Below are positions 1 to 15,325 of a DNA stretch of 64,000 bases, one piece after another. The notes under the pieces are model-generated. The model saw nothing but the letters and a program-made list of their open reading frames with translations. It was not told the origin of the DNA and searched no databases. The stretch lies in assembly GCA_022835595.1 (NCBI GenBank), contig BQUP01000004.1, positions 1,488,001 through 1,552,000 of the forward strand. The letters run 5' to 3'. The position numbers and the translations under genes are program-made. Source of the stretch: Cystobasidium ongulense. Its lineage: Eukaryota > Basidiomycota > Cystobasidiomycetes > Cystobasidiales > Cystobasidiaceae. The first letter of the stretch is position 1; each line of letters starts with the position of its first letter.

Positions 1-430
1 ATATAGTCTTTGAGCCGGAATCTTTGACCTGATGTTGCAATTCGGACCCTGTGTATGCCGCGTTTGCTGGGGAGACTACGAGTCCGGCGCATTGTCTATC
101 GAGGTAGGACTGGGCGGTTAGTAGTGTGTCGTTCATATATGACTTGTGAGAATAGCAATTCACCCTGCGAGACAGACGACCTGGTAATGTATACTATTAG
201 GAGATACATAGCAGAAGACCTGGAGGATGAGTATATCAGCATGAATGGATCCTGACGCACAAGTGCGGATTTGCATTGCTCACCTCGCCAGGCTGCAGAC
301 CAAGCTTATGCCTGAGACCATGGGCGAGACTTTGCGATCTTCTCTTTAATTCTTTACGGGTGACCTTTTCTCCAGTGGGAGCATAGATAGCGGCTATCTT
401 GTCATCGGATACATCTATTCGTTGCATCAA
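1..430 (-). CDS. Adenylate-forming acyl-CoA synthetase (4CL-like), N-terminal fragment
   Basis: Part of an ANL-superfamily enzyme, which activates a carboxylic acid as acyl-AMP and usually passes it to CoA. Two exons are readable on the minus strand. The first (about 284-390) reads DKIAAIYAPTGEKVTRKELK followed by SLAHGLRHKLGLQPGE, then a GTGAGC donor. This is the usual N-terminal segment (T.ELKRR...A.GLR..LGLQPGD). The second runs to the window edge and contains GLVVSPANAAYTGSELQHQV then KDSGSKTI, the family segment before the P-loop motif. The gene continues off the left edge, so the AMP-binding signature and C-terminal domain are not seen. The start is unresolved: an in-frame stop lies just upstream of the first Met, so the exon probably begins after an acceptor near 403 and a further 5' exon exists. 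Family is fairly sure; substrate unknown. Confidence 0.65.
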
Positions 431-1250
431 AGCAGAGTAAGGTCAATCCTGGTTGTCTGAATTGACTGATTGGCATTCCCCGTAGCTTCTCGACCGGCAA
501 CATGCTGCCCGTGCCACAAAGTTACGGCAACTCACTGTTCTTGTTGCTCCAGACGTATTCGAAGAGGCCTCGCTTGGGATACAACGGTGCAGGGTCCCAC
601 TACATACATGCACAGGAGGATTGTGTTGGATGTCATAGCAGCGCGAGTGTGCAAAGAGTAGAATCGCAGTGTCAGCTTGCCTCTGCCGCACCGGGAGCCA
701 CAGCAAGACGCGACGCGACGCACATGTGATTTGTATACACGACCCATTGTGCTTGGTGTTGTTGATGTGATACGATGATGTCGATGGAGGTACAAAGAGC
801 AAAGCAAAGCAAGGTCCTTCTTCAATCAATTGCATATCACTCCGCATGGCTTTCTTCCTGGATCTCGCCGGCGCAATCGGGAGCCCCGCGTGCCGAGATT
901 GCCGGGGCGTGGGATGATGGCATTGATTGCACTCGGGGCACAACTTGGACAAGTGGAAAGAAAGCTGAATCGAACTCGACAGATAGTCTCTCTATTTCCG
1001 CCAATACAATGCCTTCATTCCCTGGCCTTCCTTCCTTCTCTACTGCCGTGCATGCAACTCCCTCTCAAAACCAGCAGCCGGATCCTCGTCTACTGGACTT
1101 GCTGTAATCTTAGTCTTTTGCTCGTCGTGTGCAGCATCAGGTGGTGAAGACATGATCTCGTCTCTCGAGGGGACGGGGAGCCTGCAAAAGGAATTCAGAA
1201 ATCACCAATGTTCAGCCTACTGTTGAAAATCAATCTGAATGTGATGCGCC
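431..1250. other. Region between AMP-binding gene and MAPK
   Basis: About 820 bases. It should hold the 5' exon(s) and promoter of the adenylate-forming enzyme and the 3' end of the MAPK gene. Overlapping open frames on both strands show no family signature and I regard them as chance. A last short MAPK exon could lie around 1150-1220, but I could not fix it. Confidence 0.3.
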
Positions 1251-3462
<2,212 letters not shown>

Positions 3463-3917
3463 GTCGGGCTGTCTATCAATCACCGTACGGGTGACGGTAC
3501 TCTACGCGGTGGTGACGAGCTGGAGATCCAGGCAGGCGAGTCGACGACGAGCTTGAGTGCTGTCTATGGTGCGTTCAGACCAGTGTTGGGAGTGTTGTGG
3601 ATGCAGTGAGTCCTGTTGGAGATGTGTGACGATGGTTCAAGCTTTCGAGTTGCACGTCGCGGTGAACGTGTGCCAGACGGGGAAGAGAGTCGCTGTGGTG
3701 TGCCAGGTAGCGAGTAAGTAGGTGTACGGTAACGAGTCGAGTCAGTGGTATGATGAGAACTCACAAGCTGAGCTGCTTTGTTCAAAGTCAAGGATGGCTA
3801 TTCTCAAAGTCGCCCACCCTCCAGTCGCTGTATCGCTCGCAATCGATGTCTTTCAAAAGTAGAGAATTGGTAGGAAAGTGAGAGAGAGATGGCCCTCTGC
3901 TCTAGTCTACTCTTGCC
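3463..3917. promoter_or_regulatory. Divergent intergenic region MPK1 / MTF1-like
   Basis: About 455 bases between two divergently transcribed genes, so it must hold both promoters. No clear TATA box or known binding site seen. An ORF on the minus strand (3564-3791) lacks any kinase similarity and would need an undetected splice to join MPK1. Confidence 0.4.
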
Positions 3918-5908
3918 ATGCATGCAGCCATCATGACCACCGCCATGCCGCACATGCTCGCGGTCTGCCGCACCGCACTCGCGTCGACCTCTTATTCCCC
4001 CATGCGCTGTGGGCGGTGTTCTGCTCTCGAGGCGGTACATGGCCTGTCATCATCAGCGCGCATTCCCGCGAGAAGCAGAAGGTTGCATGGGATGGCAGCG
4101 TCGTCGTCGTCGTCGTCATTATCATCACCGCAACCGCAGAGTGTCGTCGGCAGGTCCGCCTTTACGAGCAACGCCTCATCTAGTAAAGAAGACAGCGAGG
4201 TCACCACGCCCGAAAACCCTAGCAAACCCAGGCTGCGAGCGAATCATGAACTGTATGCAATTTCAAGCAAGAAGAAGCGTGTCGTCCTATTCAATGAAGA
4301 AACGGCATCCAAGCTGGTCAATGCAATGCATTTGGAAAAACAAAAGAATCTCGTCGTTCTTGACCTCTATGCGGGTTAGTTACCTAGTCTGTCTGTGTAA
4401 CCAAGTAGATATAAGAGCATTGATGTAATGCTACTTTTATGTACATCGTGTGCAATTGACAGGGCTGGGATTACTCTCTAAACAAGTCCTCAAATTGCCA
4501 AATGTCCGTCAAGTCGTTGGCATTGAAGACGCTGCTGTCTTCTCGCCACAGCTGCACGTGAGCAGGTCTTCAATACTCGCTCCAAGTTTGGGCGCTTCTT
4601 CACCTAGCACCTCTTGCTGATCACACGGCCACCTCTCTCTCCCTGCAATCTAGGAAATGATTGAGACTTCAGCTGGTCGGTTCATGCAGGTTGCATTGGA
4701 TCCATTCTGGTGGGATGCATACAGAGTGGCAGAAGAGAAAGGTTTACTAAAGGACGTCAAGAAGCAACCATGGGAAGGAGGTGAGTCATCAAAAGTCCCG
4801 AAGTCCCTATATTTCAAGAGCTACCTTCCTGACTCCAGTCTATGATATGCCTCGGCAGACGAAACCAACCTCGCCCTGATAGGAACAATACCCGGCAACA
4901 TCAACGGTGAAAGATTGGTAGTCCAGCAAATCACTTGCATAGCTTCTCACATGTGGCTATACACGCATGGTCGATTCAACTCGTACTTCCTCCTGCCGAA
5001 GCTCTTTGCAGATGTAAGGTATCCTATACCAAGGAACCCATATATTGATTTGCTTACGCCCTTCACCTATCTCACACTCGTATGTGACATCCATCTACAA
5101 TGTTCACCTATCTTAAACAGCGCATTATGTCACCACCAGGAAGTAAACTTCGACGCAAATTAGCAGTAATTTTACAATCATTAGTAGATTTTGAAGAAAT
5201 AATACCAAATGAATCTTTACAACCATCATCAGAAAACTTTAAAGGAATAAGAACAAGAACTCCAAAACTTGATTATACTTTTGTTAAAATTAAACCTAAA
5301 TTGAATATAGTGAACGCTTCAAAAGATTTGGAAATTTTGGAATTTTTAACCAGGAACTTGTTTATTCATACTGCGTCTAGATGGGTTGATACTTTGAAGT
5401 AAGTCTCGAATTACCCTCTATGCACTTGGTATTTCATGATGCTCGCTCTCCTCGCAGTCTGTACCCGATTCTATGCAAACAGACTGAAGTACTGATTCAT
5501 TGGTTACTTTTCCTTTTGGAATCGGCAGATATCTAGCACCAGGCGCAGATATACTCAAAACAATGTTAAAAGAACAGAATATTCACATTGATCCAAAAAA
5601 GAAAGCAAAAGATCTAACAACCGAAGATTGGGCTGCTTTAGTCAAAGTATTTGGAGAATGGCCATTTAAACCAGAGGTAAGTCAACATCAATTTCTCATC
5701 GTTATTTCTCCTACGCCTTTCGCTCTTCCGGTGCAATGCTGTGCAACAAGAGGGAGAAAATTGCATAATATTCGTGATTCATTAATACTGATTATGGTCT
5801 GATTCTCTAATTTCACCATATATTCGCTCTTTATACGAACGATTATGCAATCATTAGACTCTGGACCAAGATGATGTGAAAATGGGTTATTTAACGGAAG
5901 ACGATTAG
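3918..5908 (+). CDS. MTF1: Mitochondrial transcription factor B-like (rRNA adenine dimethyltransferase fold)
   Basis: Member of the KsgA/Dim1 superfamily. In fungi the mitochondrial branch (Mtf1/mtTFB) helps mitochondrial RNA polymerase open promoters. The N-terminus (MHAAIMTTAMPHMLAV, then Arg/Ser-rich with a Ser run) looks like a mitochondrial presequence. The SAM-fold motif I is LVVLDLYAG|GLLSKQVLK across an intron at about 4376-4461, followed by VVGIEDA. Motif IV appears as NLALIGTIPGNINGE and is followed by QQITCIASHMWLYTHGRFNS, typical of the family. Later exons (5127-5400, 5530-5675) are Lys/Asp-rich and AT-rich. The last exon starts after AG at about 5857 and ends LTEDD-stop at 5908. 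The catalytic NPPY-like motif is replaced by IPGN, as in degenerate transcription-factor members; this is why I prefer Mtf1 over an active methylase. Divergent from MPK1, convergent with DAHP synthase. Confidence 0.78.
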
Positions 5909-6312
5909 AAAGGCTTGAATGAAGCTCGAGTCGAGGTCATGTCTGGGCAACTTTAGATTGGGCTTGTCCTGTCCCTGAATCGACCGAAAGAGTTTATCAG
6001 AAGGATCAAAGCCCTTCTGTTGGAACAATCTAGACAACAGTCTGAATTGAAGGGCTTGCCTTGATACAGTAATATACCCTACCGACCTCAGTTGCCGCAA
6101 ATATAATGTTGTAAATACGCCATCAAATAGAAAAGAGTCGTACAAGCAAGTCTTGTGCAAATGATGACGGAAAAACGGTCAATTTAAAAAAAGTCCAAGA
6201 TACGTACTTCCTACATCCTCGCTCAAATTATAAGAAAATAAATATCGCTGAACATAACATTTTAAATCCACGCTCATTGCCAATGCTACCAGGGATTAGC
6301 ACTCTACAATTG
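5909..6312. other. Convergent 3' intergenic region
   Basis: About 400 bases between two stop codons facing each other. It contains AT-rich stretches suited to 3' processing. A minus-strand ORF at 5891-6160 overlaps the MTF1-like terminal exon and has no recognisable content. Confidence 0.4.
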
Positions 6313-8141
<1,829 letters not shown>

Positions 8142-8736
8142 GTTGGTGATGATGTTCTGTTTGCTGCGTAGGAAGTCCTATACTGTTCAGCGTGTCAGAG
8201 TAAATGTAAGGGAAAGCTTCTTGACTTTTGCACAAAGTATCAACGCTGAATTTCAAGATATGACTTGCTCTCGTTTCCGCGGACGGATGATCGGATACTG
8301 TGTGCATTGCGGTCCAGCCTGCATCAAGCACAGCAGTGGCATACCGAGGCTACCCATACGTGCAGAAGCAACCTGGTGCCCCTCATTCAGCAATCTACCT
8401 CGTACCGCTCCGCCCGAGTGAATAATTCTACCAGACTTCCGCCAGAGGTGATCGAGAAAGTCGACACGTGTTTTGTAGAGCTTTGTCGCGCTCGTTCACA
8501 GCGTATTGCAGTGCTGTACTGGTGCAAACGCATTGCTTGTTAGCGTAGCACAGCTGCTCGGATCGCTATCATATGCTGTACTTCCCTGGTCCGATCATGG
8601 AGAAGCGGAGTATCGGCGGGATTTGTGTCGTTATCGGGCTTCTTCATCTTTCGGCATCTTCCTTCCTTCGACTTAGCAGGCAAGCCATCACATTCGACAT
8701 CTCCTTAACTCTACGACTCGCCAACTATCCTCTTCA
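8142..8736. promoter_or_regulatory. Divergent region DAHP synthase / serine racemase-like gene
   Basis: About 595 bases expected to hold two promoters. Pyrimidine-rich stretch with CTTCCTTCCTTCG just before the plus-strand start (about 8660-8675). ORFs here match no family. No binding site is assigned. Confidence 0.35.
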
Positions 8737-10069
8737 ATGGCCATCGGTGCAGACCCTTTACCGTTGACGCCAGATTCGGTCAAAGCTGCCTCACGAGTAA
8801 TCGAGCAGTACATCCATCGGACACCTTTGCTAACTAGTCAAACCCTCAACAAAGCTATCGGCACTCCCTCAAATGGAACATCTGCAGCTCCCAAAGTCTG
8901 CGTATACTTGAAATGCGAAAACTTCCAGAAGATAGGCGCTTTCAAAGCTAGAGGTGCACATCATGCTTTAATTAGACTTATTGACAGACTGGGAATTGAA
9001 CAAATTAGAGAAAAGGGTGTCGTCACTCATTCTTCTGGTGAGCTTACCCTTCACAAAATGTTGTTTTGACTACTTATGCTGAGAATGTTGGCAATTCGCA
9101 GGTAATCATGCGCAAGCTTTGGCTCTAGCTGCTCGTACCTTTAACATACCTTCATACATTGTAATGCCCAAGATCTCGACCCCAAGTAAGATCAAAGGGA
9201 CGCAAGCGTACTCCGATAATGTGGTGAGTCTGATCCATATGCATCTGGTTCGCCATTTCGATAAGGGCTCTCTATTCATCTACTTTGCCTGTCACTAGAT
9301 TTTCAGCGGTTCAACTAGTCAAGAACGCGAAGCCGTAGTGAACGAGGTGATAGAAAAGACAGGCGCGATTCTCATACCACCTTATGATCATGAAGATATA
9401 ATGCTAGGTCAAGGAACATGTGCTCTAGAAATGGAAGAACAATTTCAAGAAATGCAACAAACGTCAGACTGTCCCAAAAAGCACTTAGATCTTGTCCTTT
9501 CACCTCTAGGCGGTGGTGGATTGCTATCTGGTATTTGCATCTACTTTTCTGACAACCCGAAGACCAAAGTGTTCGGTTGCGAACCTTCTTATCAAGGCTG
9601 TGATGATGGTAAGCGAGGACTGGAAGCGGATCCTCCAAATCGAATCACTTCAGTCAAGTCTTTGACTATAGCGGATGGACTAAGAACACCAGTAGGCGAG
9701 AAACCTTGGAAGGTTTTCACGAGTGGATCAACTACGAAAGCAAAATACTTGGAAGGAGTAAGAAGCGTTAGTGAAGATCAAATCAAGCAGGCTATGCGAT
9801 TATTGCTGGAGCGCGTAAAGATTGTGGTGGAACCCAGTTCTTGCGTTGGTTTAGCTGCATTGTTATTCGACAAAGAATTTCGAGAGTGGATCGTGAAAGA
9901 GCAAGGGGAGCAGACGTGGGATGTAGGTTTGGTACTCACTGGCGGGAATACGACGATTGAAGCTATCATAGGCATGTTCAATGAAAGCGAGGAAAGTGGG
10001 AAAGTCGAGAGACAGGAAGGTAAAGTTGGGATGGATGGTTCGACCAAGGTTGAGAATGTAGCTGGATAG
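8737..10069 (+). CDS. PLP-dependent serine racemase / serine-threonine dehydratase
   Basis: Fold-type II PLP enzyme that racemises L-serine and/or deaminates serine or threonine. Three main exons, with introns near 9040-9100 and 9222-9298. PLP lysine motif QKIGAFKARGAHHA is present (K in place of the family S.K.RG Lys). The phosphate-side loop SSGNHAQALALAA spans the first splice junction. The tetraglycine phosphate cup is SPLGGGGLLSG, and the C-terminal LVLTGGNTT matches the family's final PLP-ring contact. Residues EPSYQGCDDGKRG and ADGLRTPVGEKPW resemble eukaryotic serine racemase more than the biosynthetic threonine deaminase. There is no C-terminal ACT-like regulatory domain, so this is not ILV1. 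The tail after position 235 of the last exon is charged and probably disordered. Followed 200 bases later by GPD1 on the same strand. Confidence 0.88.
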
Positions 10070-10271
10070 CAGACCACAGCTGTGTGACATTTCCATTGTA
10101 GCCTATCTATGTGAATCTGTATCATGTGCTTACATAACGAGCATGATCGAGTGAAGGCCTCGCAGGACAGCGACGAGCGTGCGTGCTTGCATCCCACCAC
10201 AATCCATGCTGAGGACTGCAGTGCAACGACTCGCACATACATCTCGTCATATTTCAACCTCGACGGCCATC

Positions 10272-12087
10272 ATGGCTCCCAACAAAGTCGTCGTGATAGG
10301 TGGGTGTCTTGCTTGCTTTAGATGATGCGACTCAGGTTGAGACGTGTCATTATTTGCGAAAACAGGCTCTGGGTGAGGAATCAGGCTGGCAGTACCACAC
10401 AGCAATCCTGATCTGACGTGACGACTCTTGATATCCAGTAACTGGGGCTCTTGCATCTCGCGCATGATAGGTGCGTGTCCTGTATGCACTCGCTCATCCG
10501 AACACAAGTCTAGGTCCTTGGTTGATTTGGACAGGCGGGGCATAATAACACAAATAACAACGAAGCTGAATGATGCGTTTACACAGGCGAGAACGTCAAG
10601 AAATATCCTAAAGAATGGGAGGAACAAGTCCAGATGTGGGTGTTTCAAGAAAAGGTGCGTCGCTTCATGCACAATCTAATACATCCCAGAGCTTGAGCTA
10701 ACCTCATCCGAACAGGTCAACGGGCGCAACCTCACAGACATCATCAACGAGGAGCATGAGAATGTCAAGTAATTGCCCATTCCCCAACTATGTTCTGTGA
10801 CAAGACAAAGAGCTAAAGTACTTCTCTTGCTCAGATATCTGCCTGGCCACAAATTCCCGGAGAACGTGATCGCAAACCCGGACTTGGTTTCTGCTGTCAA
10901 AGGTGCGAATACTCTGGTGTTCGTAACGCCTCATCAGGTCAGTCACTGGATCGCCTATTACAGCTAGTTCGACCATCAAAGGTGACCAGTACTGACGGAT
11001 ACCTTCGCTTTCTGTGGCACCAGTTCGTAGAGAAGCTTTGCGATCAGCTGAAGGACCATATTCCGAAAGAAGGCGTACGAGCTATCACGCTAGTCAAGGT
11101 AGGTTGTCAGATTGCCACTGCTTCAATCGTCAAGTCCTGTCACTTACCTTGTGTTGTGCCTGTACTCAGGGCGTGGACGTGAACGAAGACCGCATTCGCA
11201 TCTTTGCAGATGTTATTCAGGAAAAGCTTGGCGTGAGATGCAGTGCCCTGTCAGGTGCCAATGTAGCAAACGAAGGTGTGGAAGAAAGCTCATCTGCTTC
11301 ATGTGTTTTTCACGCGTATAGCTCACACTGTTCCCACTTTCAACGTCGCTTCTCTCCCTTCGTAGTCGCCGACGGCAAGTTCTGCGAAACGACAATAGGC
11401 TATCGAACTCAAGAAGATGGCCAATTATTCAAAAGATTATTCCAAACGCCAATGTTTCAAGTTCAACTAATCGACGATGTTGATGGAGTTTCATTATGTG
11501 GAGCATTAAAGAATATAGTAGCAATAGCAGCTGGGTTATGTGATGGATTAGATCATGGTACAAATACCAAATCTGCTATCATTAGAATTGGTTTATTAGA
11601 TATGAGAAATTTTGCGAAAGAATATTTCCCTAATGTTAGATCTCAGACTTTCTTGGAAGAATCTGCTGGAGTTGCAGATGTCATTACTTCTTGTAAGTCT
11701 GGAATTTGCGCCGCCGGCCAGAAGGTCAGAACTCTTGGCTAGGAATTTGGCTTAGCCGACATCTCCAAAGAAACACGCATCGCACAAAAAGCTGACAACT
11801 CTTTACTTCTTATTCTATCAGGTTTCGGAGGACGAAACAGAAAAGTAGCAGAAGCATACGTTAGAACAGGAAAGTCATTTGAGGAATTAGAAGATGAATT
11901 ATTATCGGGACAAAAATTACAAGGTACATCAACAGCAGAAGAAGTACACAAATTCCTAAAATTAAGAGGCAAAGTAGATGATTATCCTTTATTTAAAGCA
12001 GTCTATGAAATTGCTTTTGAGAACAAAAGTCCTAAAACTTTGACTCATTTCTTATCCGAAGAATGGTCTTCTGGTCGGTTCAAGTAA
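10272..12087 (+). CDS. GPD1: NAD-dependent glycerol-3-phosphate dehydrogenase
   Basis: Reduces dihydroxyacetone phosphate to glycerol-3-phosphate with NADH, for osmolyte glycerol and lipid synthesis, in cytosol or peroxisome. Exon 1 (10272-10299) encodes [10 protein letters not shown] 7-nt exon, GCTCTGG (10366-10372), and exon 3 (10439-10470) then complete the nucleotide-binding loop [12 protein letters not shown]. Later exons give [26 protein letters not shown] and, in the large 3' exon, [20 protein letters not shown] with the catalytic Lys, [10 protein letters not shown] and the helix [16 protein letters not shown] (after an intron at 11693-11820). Ends SSGRFK-stop at 12087. All signature motifs of eukaryotic GPD are intact. 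The two 3' exons use A/T-ending codons far more than the 5' exons. Confidence 0.96.
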
Positions 12088-12502
12088 AAAGGATGCATTC
12101 AGCGGAGAAGGAATAGGGAAGGGAAAGACCTTGAATTCGTCACTTTGGCAATGCTCTTCTGAAAACAAGTTAAGTCAGAGCCCACTTGCCTGCTTAGTAC
12201 TTAAAAAAAGCAATCTCAGTACTTGAACGTAAATGTAGTCTCGGAAAGCATACACAACGTGGAAGCCACGATGTATAATAGTAAACCAGTATTGCAATGA
12301 AGTGAAATAACGAGACAGGCTGTTTCTGCTTCAAGCTACCCGATCAAGTGGATAAGTAATCGTATCTGCATTGCGAAATTGACAATCATAGCTCTAGCTA
12401 TCCGAAACTATCTATTCGTATGCAAGATGATGCTTGTCACGCAGTATGGCCTATTTTAACTAATGCTCAAGTGCGTTTGTTGTACTTGTTCAATCCCACT
12501 AT
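12088..12502. other. Convergent 3' intergenic region GPD1 / AKR
   Basis: About 415 bases between facing stop codons. AT-rich with poly(A)-like stretches near 12200; nothing else seen. Confidence 0.4.
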
Positions 12503-14280
12503 CTAAGCGAAGATGGGAGCAGGGATGCCGTACTGTGTAACACGGAATATACAATATTATCAGTATACCGAGTACGTTCCAGTGGAGCTTGGCGGAAGAA
12601 AATAGATGGAGACTCACAGCAAGAGGATCATTGAATCTCAAGTGCTTATCCAAAGCATCGATAGCTTCCAAATCTTCCTTAGGTAAATCAAAAGAGCAAA
12701 CATCTAAATTTTGAGCTAATCTATTAGGGTTATTTGATTTAGGAATAACAGCAATTTTATATTGAGTTGCCCATCTAAGTAAAATTTGTGATGGTTCTTT
12801 GTTGTGCTTCTTTGCGATTGATGTAATTGTTGGATTCTCGAATAAGAGTGGGACATCGTGTGCCATGTCCATTTCTCGATAACTCATAGGACCGAAAGAA
12901 GAGTAAGCTGTGATTTGAATGTTTCGCTCTTGGCACCAGTCGGTGAGTACTGCAGGCACCATTCAAGAGGTAATCAGTAAGTGCCGCTTCCATTGTATTA
13001 CCAACGAACGATGCAGAAAGTACTCACGCTTTTGTCTCAAATAAGGATGGTGCTCAATCTGTAGCGTAGCAGGCATAATTCTAGCGTATCTCTCCAAATC
13101 CATCATCAAAGGAGCCGAATAATTCGAAACACCAATGCTTCTAGCTAGACCTTCATCGACTAGAGATTCCATCGCTCTCCATGTTGCGTGTAGAGGTGCT
13201 TTTGTGAAAGAGACTTTGCCTTCTGCATTTTGCCAGCTGGAGACGTTGTACAAAGAAGACAAGCGGTGAGTCAGTGAGATTGACAATTCTAGAGGAGTCG
13301 TTCGGAGCTAGACGAGTATGTGCTTACCTGGGTGGGTAACGAACTGAAGGATCGACGTATTCCAAAGCAATAGGGAAATGTACGATATAGCTACATTCGA
13401 AAAAAGTGTCGAGTCAGCAAAGGACACCTGTGATGTATACGTAATAGATGGAATAAAAGAAGTCTCACAGATCAAAGTAGTCCAATCCCCAATCCGCTAG
13501 TTGCTTCTTAGCGACAGGTTTGACTCTTTCTTCATCATGGAAAGAATTCCATAATTTAGAAACGATGAATAGTTCTTCTCTTTTGACTAGACCATCTTTG
13601 ATTGCTCTTGCTACACCTTTGCCGCATTCGACCTGTTAAAAAAGAGCACAGTCAGTCCACGATTCTGAGATTTAGATGTTCGGGGGGTGTATTTAGCTTA
13701 CCTCATTGCCGTAACTATAGGCACGCAGATGAAAAGAGAATTAGCAAGCGTGTGAAGGCCAATGTAATGGAAAATTTGTCCAGACTCACTCTGTTCAGGT
13801 AATATTTGGGTAGTGTTTTGTATGACTGTCAGATTTCCTTCTAGTTTCCAGCATGTCCTAAAAAACAGAACCTACCGCAAGCACCATCGAAAAGACGGTA
13901 TCCAGCTCTAGAGGACGAGAGTAAGAGCTTGTCATCAGGGCATGTCCTCGTCAAGCTTCGCCTAGATTGGAAGTTGCCTACTCACTTGATAGCGTTATAG
14001 ACTGTGTCTGCTGTACCTTCGGTGACTTTCCAGAGACCGAATCCAACTGCAGACCGTAAATATGAAAGAGTTAGCTACTGAAGCTCGGTCCAAAGCTGCA
14101 CATGATGGGATGGGAAGACCTTACCCAATGGCATCTAAGAGCGGATCAGCGATAGCAGAGTAGAAAAGCATAATACATCAGCGAGGAGCAAAAGTGGGAA
14201 TGACGATCTTCTCTTTTTCTGTTGGTAGTATGTAAACCCACCTCGTGATTCGAGCTTAGCTTTACTGTAGGGGCGACCAT
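12503..14280 (-). CDS. Aldo-keto reductase, D-xylose reductase type (XYL1/GRE3-like)
   Basis: NAD(P)H-dependent reductase of aldoses (xylose to xylitol) and other aldehydes. Starts [13 protein letters not shown] at 14280, continues through a 10-nt exon (14125-14134) giving MPL, then [30 protein letters not shown] (catalytic Asp), and a 13-nt exon (13702-13714) giving YGNE with the catalytic Tyr. Then [10 protein letters not shown] (catalytic Lys), [18 protein letters not shown] (catalytic His), [32 protein letters not shown], and cofactor motif [16 protein letters not shown], where the K.N..R pattern is that of xylose reductases. It ends YGIPAPIFA-stop at 12503, the conserved xylose-reductase C-terminus, encoded on a separate small last exon. 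About ten exons. The junction before the 13-nt exon is ambiguous: a donor at AG|GTTCTG keeps frame. Whether xylose is the natural substrate is inferred. Confidence 0.93.
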
Positions 14281-15325
14281 GATGACTTGAATATGTGTTT
14301 CCTGTGGACGAGTACGAGAGTGTAAGAGGAAGAGAAGAGCAAAGCGAGGAAGGCAGCGGTGAGTAAGTTGAGCCTGGAAAATAGAATGGCTTGATCGAGC
14401 AGTCTACTTTGTATATCCTCACCGGAAGACGTAGCTAGGGTAGCCTGAGTGTGGAAAGCAGCGAGTGGATGGGAGGGAAGCAAGCAAGGAAGGAAGAGCT
14501 ACGCAGATCTCAACAAGCATGCAAAATCTCATTAAAATTCATCACCACTGTAATGATGATTCGCGGATCAATGACACGGACAGCTGAGAATAACCTGCCG
14601 GCCGGTCAGTTATTGCCGGAGCAAAAGGCAGTACGAATTGCCGAGCTCGACTCGAGGTGCAGGATGAATGCTGTGAATGACATGGATAGGTGCAAGTCAA
14701 GGCGGCGAGCCTGGACTACCGGTGCTGGCACAGCAAACATGCACTGTGAGAACCGAGGCTCAGTGACTTTCACTGCCCGGGTGGATGGTGGATACAGTAC
14801 CCTGCCTACCAGCTACCTTGCTGCTTTCTCGGCGGGTTGTTGCATACAGTATTGCACGCCCAAGGCCGCAGTGGGTGCGATAGACTTTTGTGGATGGACA
14901 CGGAAGGTGGACAGACACACCCACCAGATGGATGGATTGGCTGGAACGACTCGTACCTCGGGCTACAAGCTATCCATTGCTATCAACTGCCATGTTCTGC
15001 GAGACACACTGCCCGATCACCCGCCTCACACCATCAACGACGAATGCTATGTAAATGGCACTCTCGACGGCTTCAGAGCAACACGATATCCACAGACTGA
15101 CGGCTTGCCTGACACCGGACACCAGCTACATACCCGTGTGTGTGTGCGATCTGGTTCGGCTCTGCTACCCGTGCTGCAGGGCGTCTCAAGATAGGACAGC
15201 CATTCTTCCAGTGACACCTCGCACTGTCACCGATCACGAGCAGGCTGTCCAGCATGCTCCTCTCAAGACAAGCAGGCTGTATCACGCCGACGAGAGCCTG
15301 CTCGACAGCTTCATTGGCGAGTGGC
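14281..15325. other. Divergent intergenic region AKR / MCU
   Basis: About 1,045 bases. A plus-strand ORF (14451-15194) has no recognisable domain, unusual Cys/Arg/Thr composition and no homologous splice pattern, so I do not call it a gene. It presumably holds the two promoters, but I see no convincing motif. Confidence 0.35.

Noticed and set aside
443-952. Minus-strand 169-codon ORF and overlapping plus-strand ORFs left of MPK1
   Set aside because: Cys/Ser/His/Arg-rich without motifs, in mutually overlapping frames on both strands; typical of non-coding shadow frames.
14451-15194. Plus-strand 247-codon ORF between the AKR and MCU
   Set aside because: Composition is unlike neighbouring proteins, there is no domain or motif, and it overlaps the expected promoter regions of two real genes. 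Long chance ORFs are common in this GC range.
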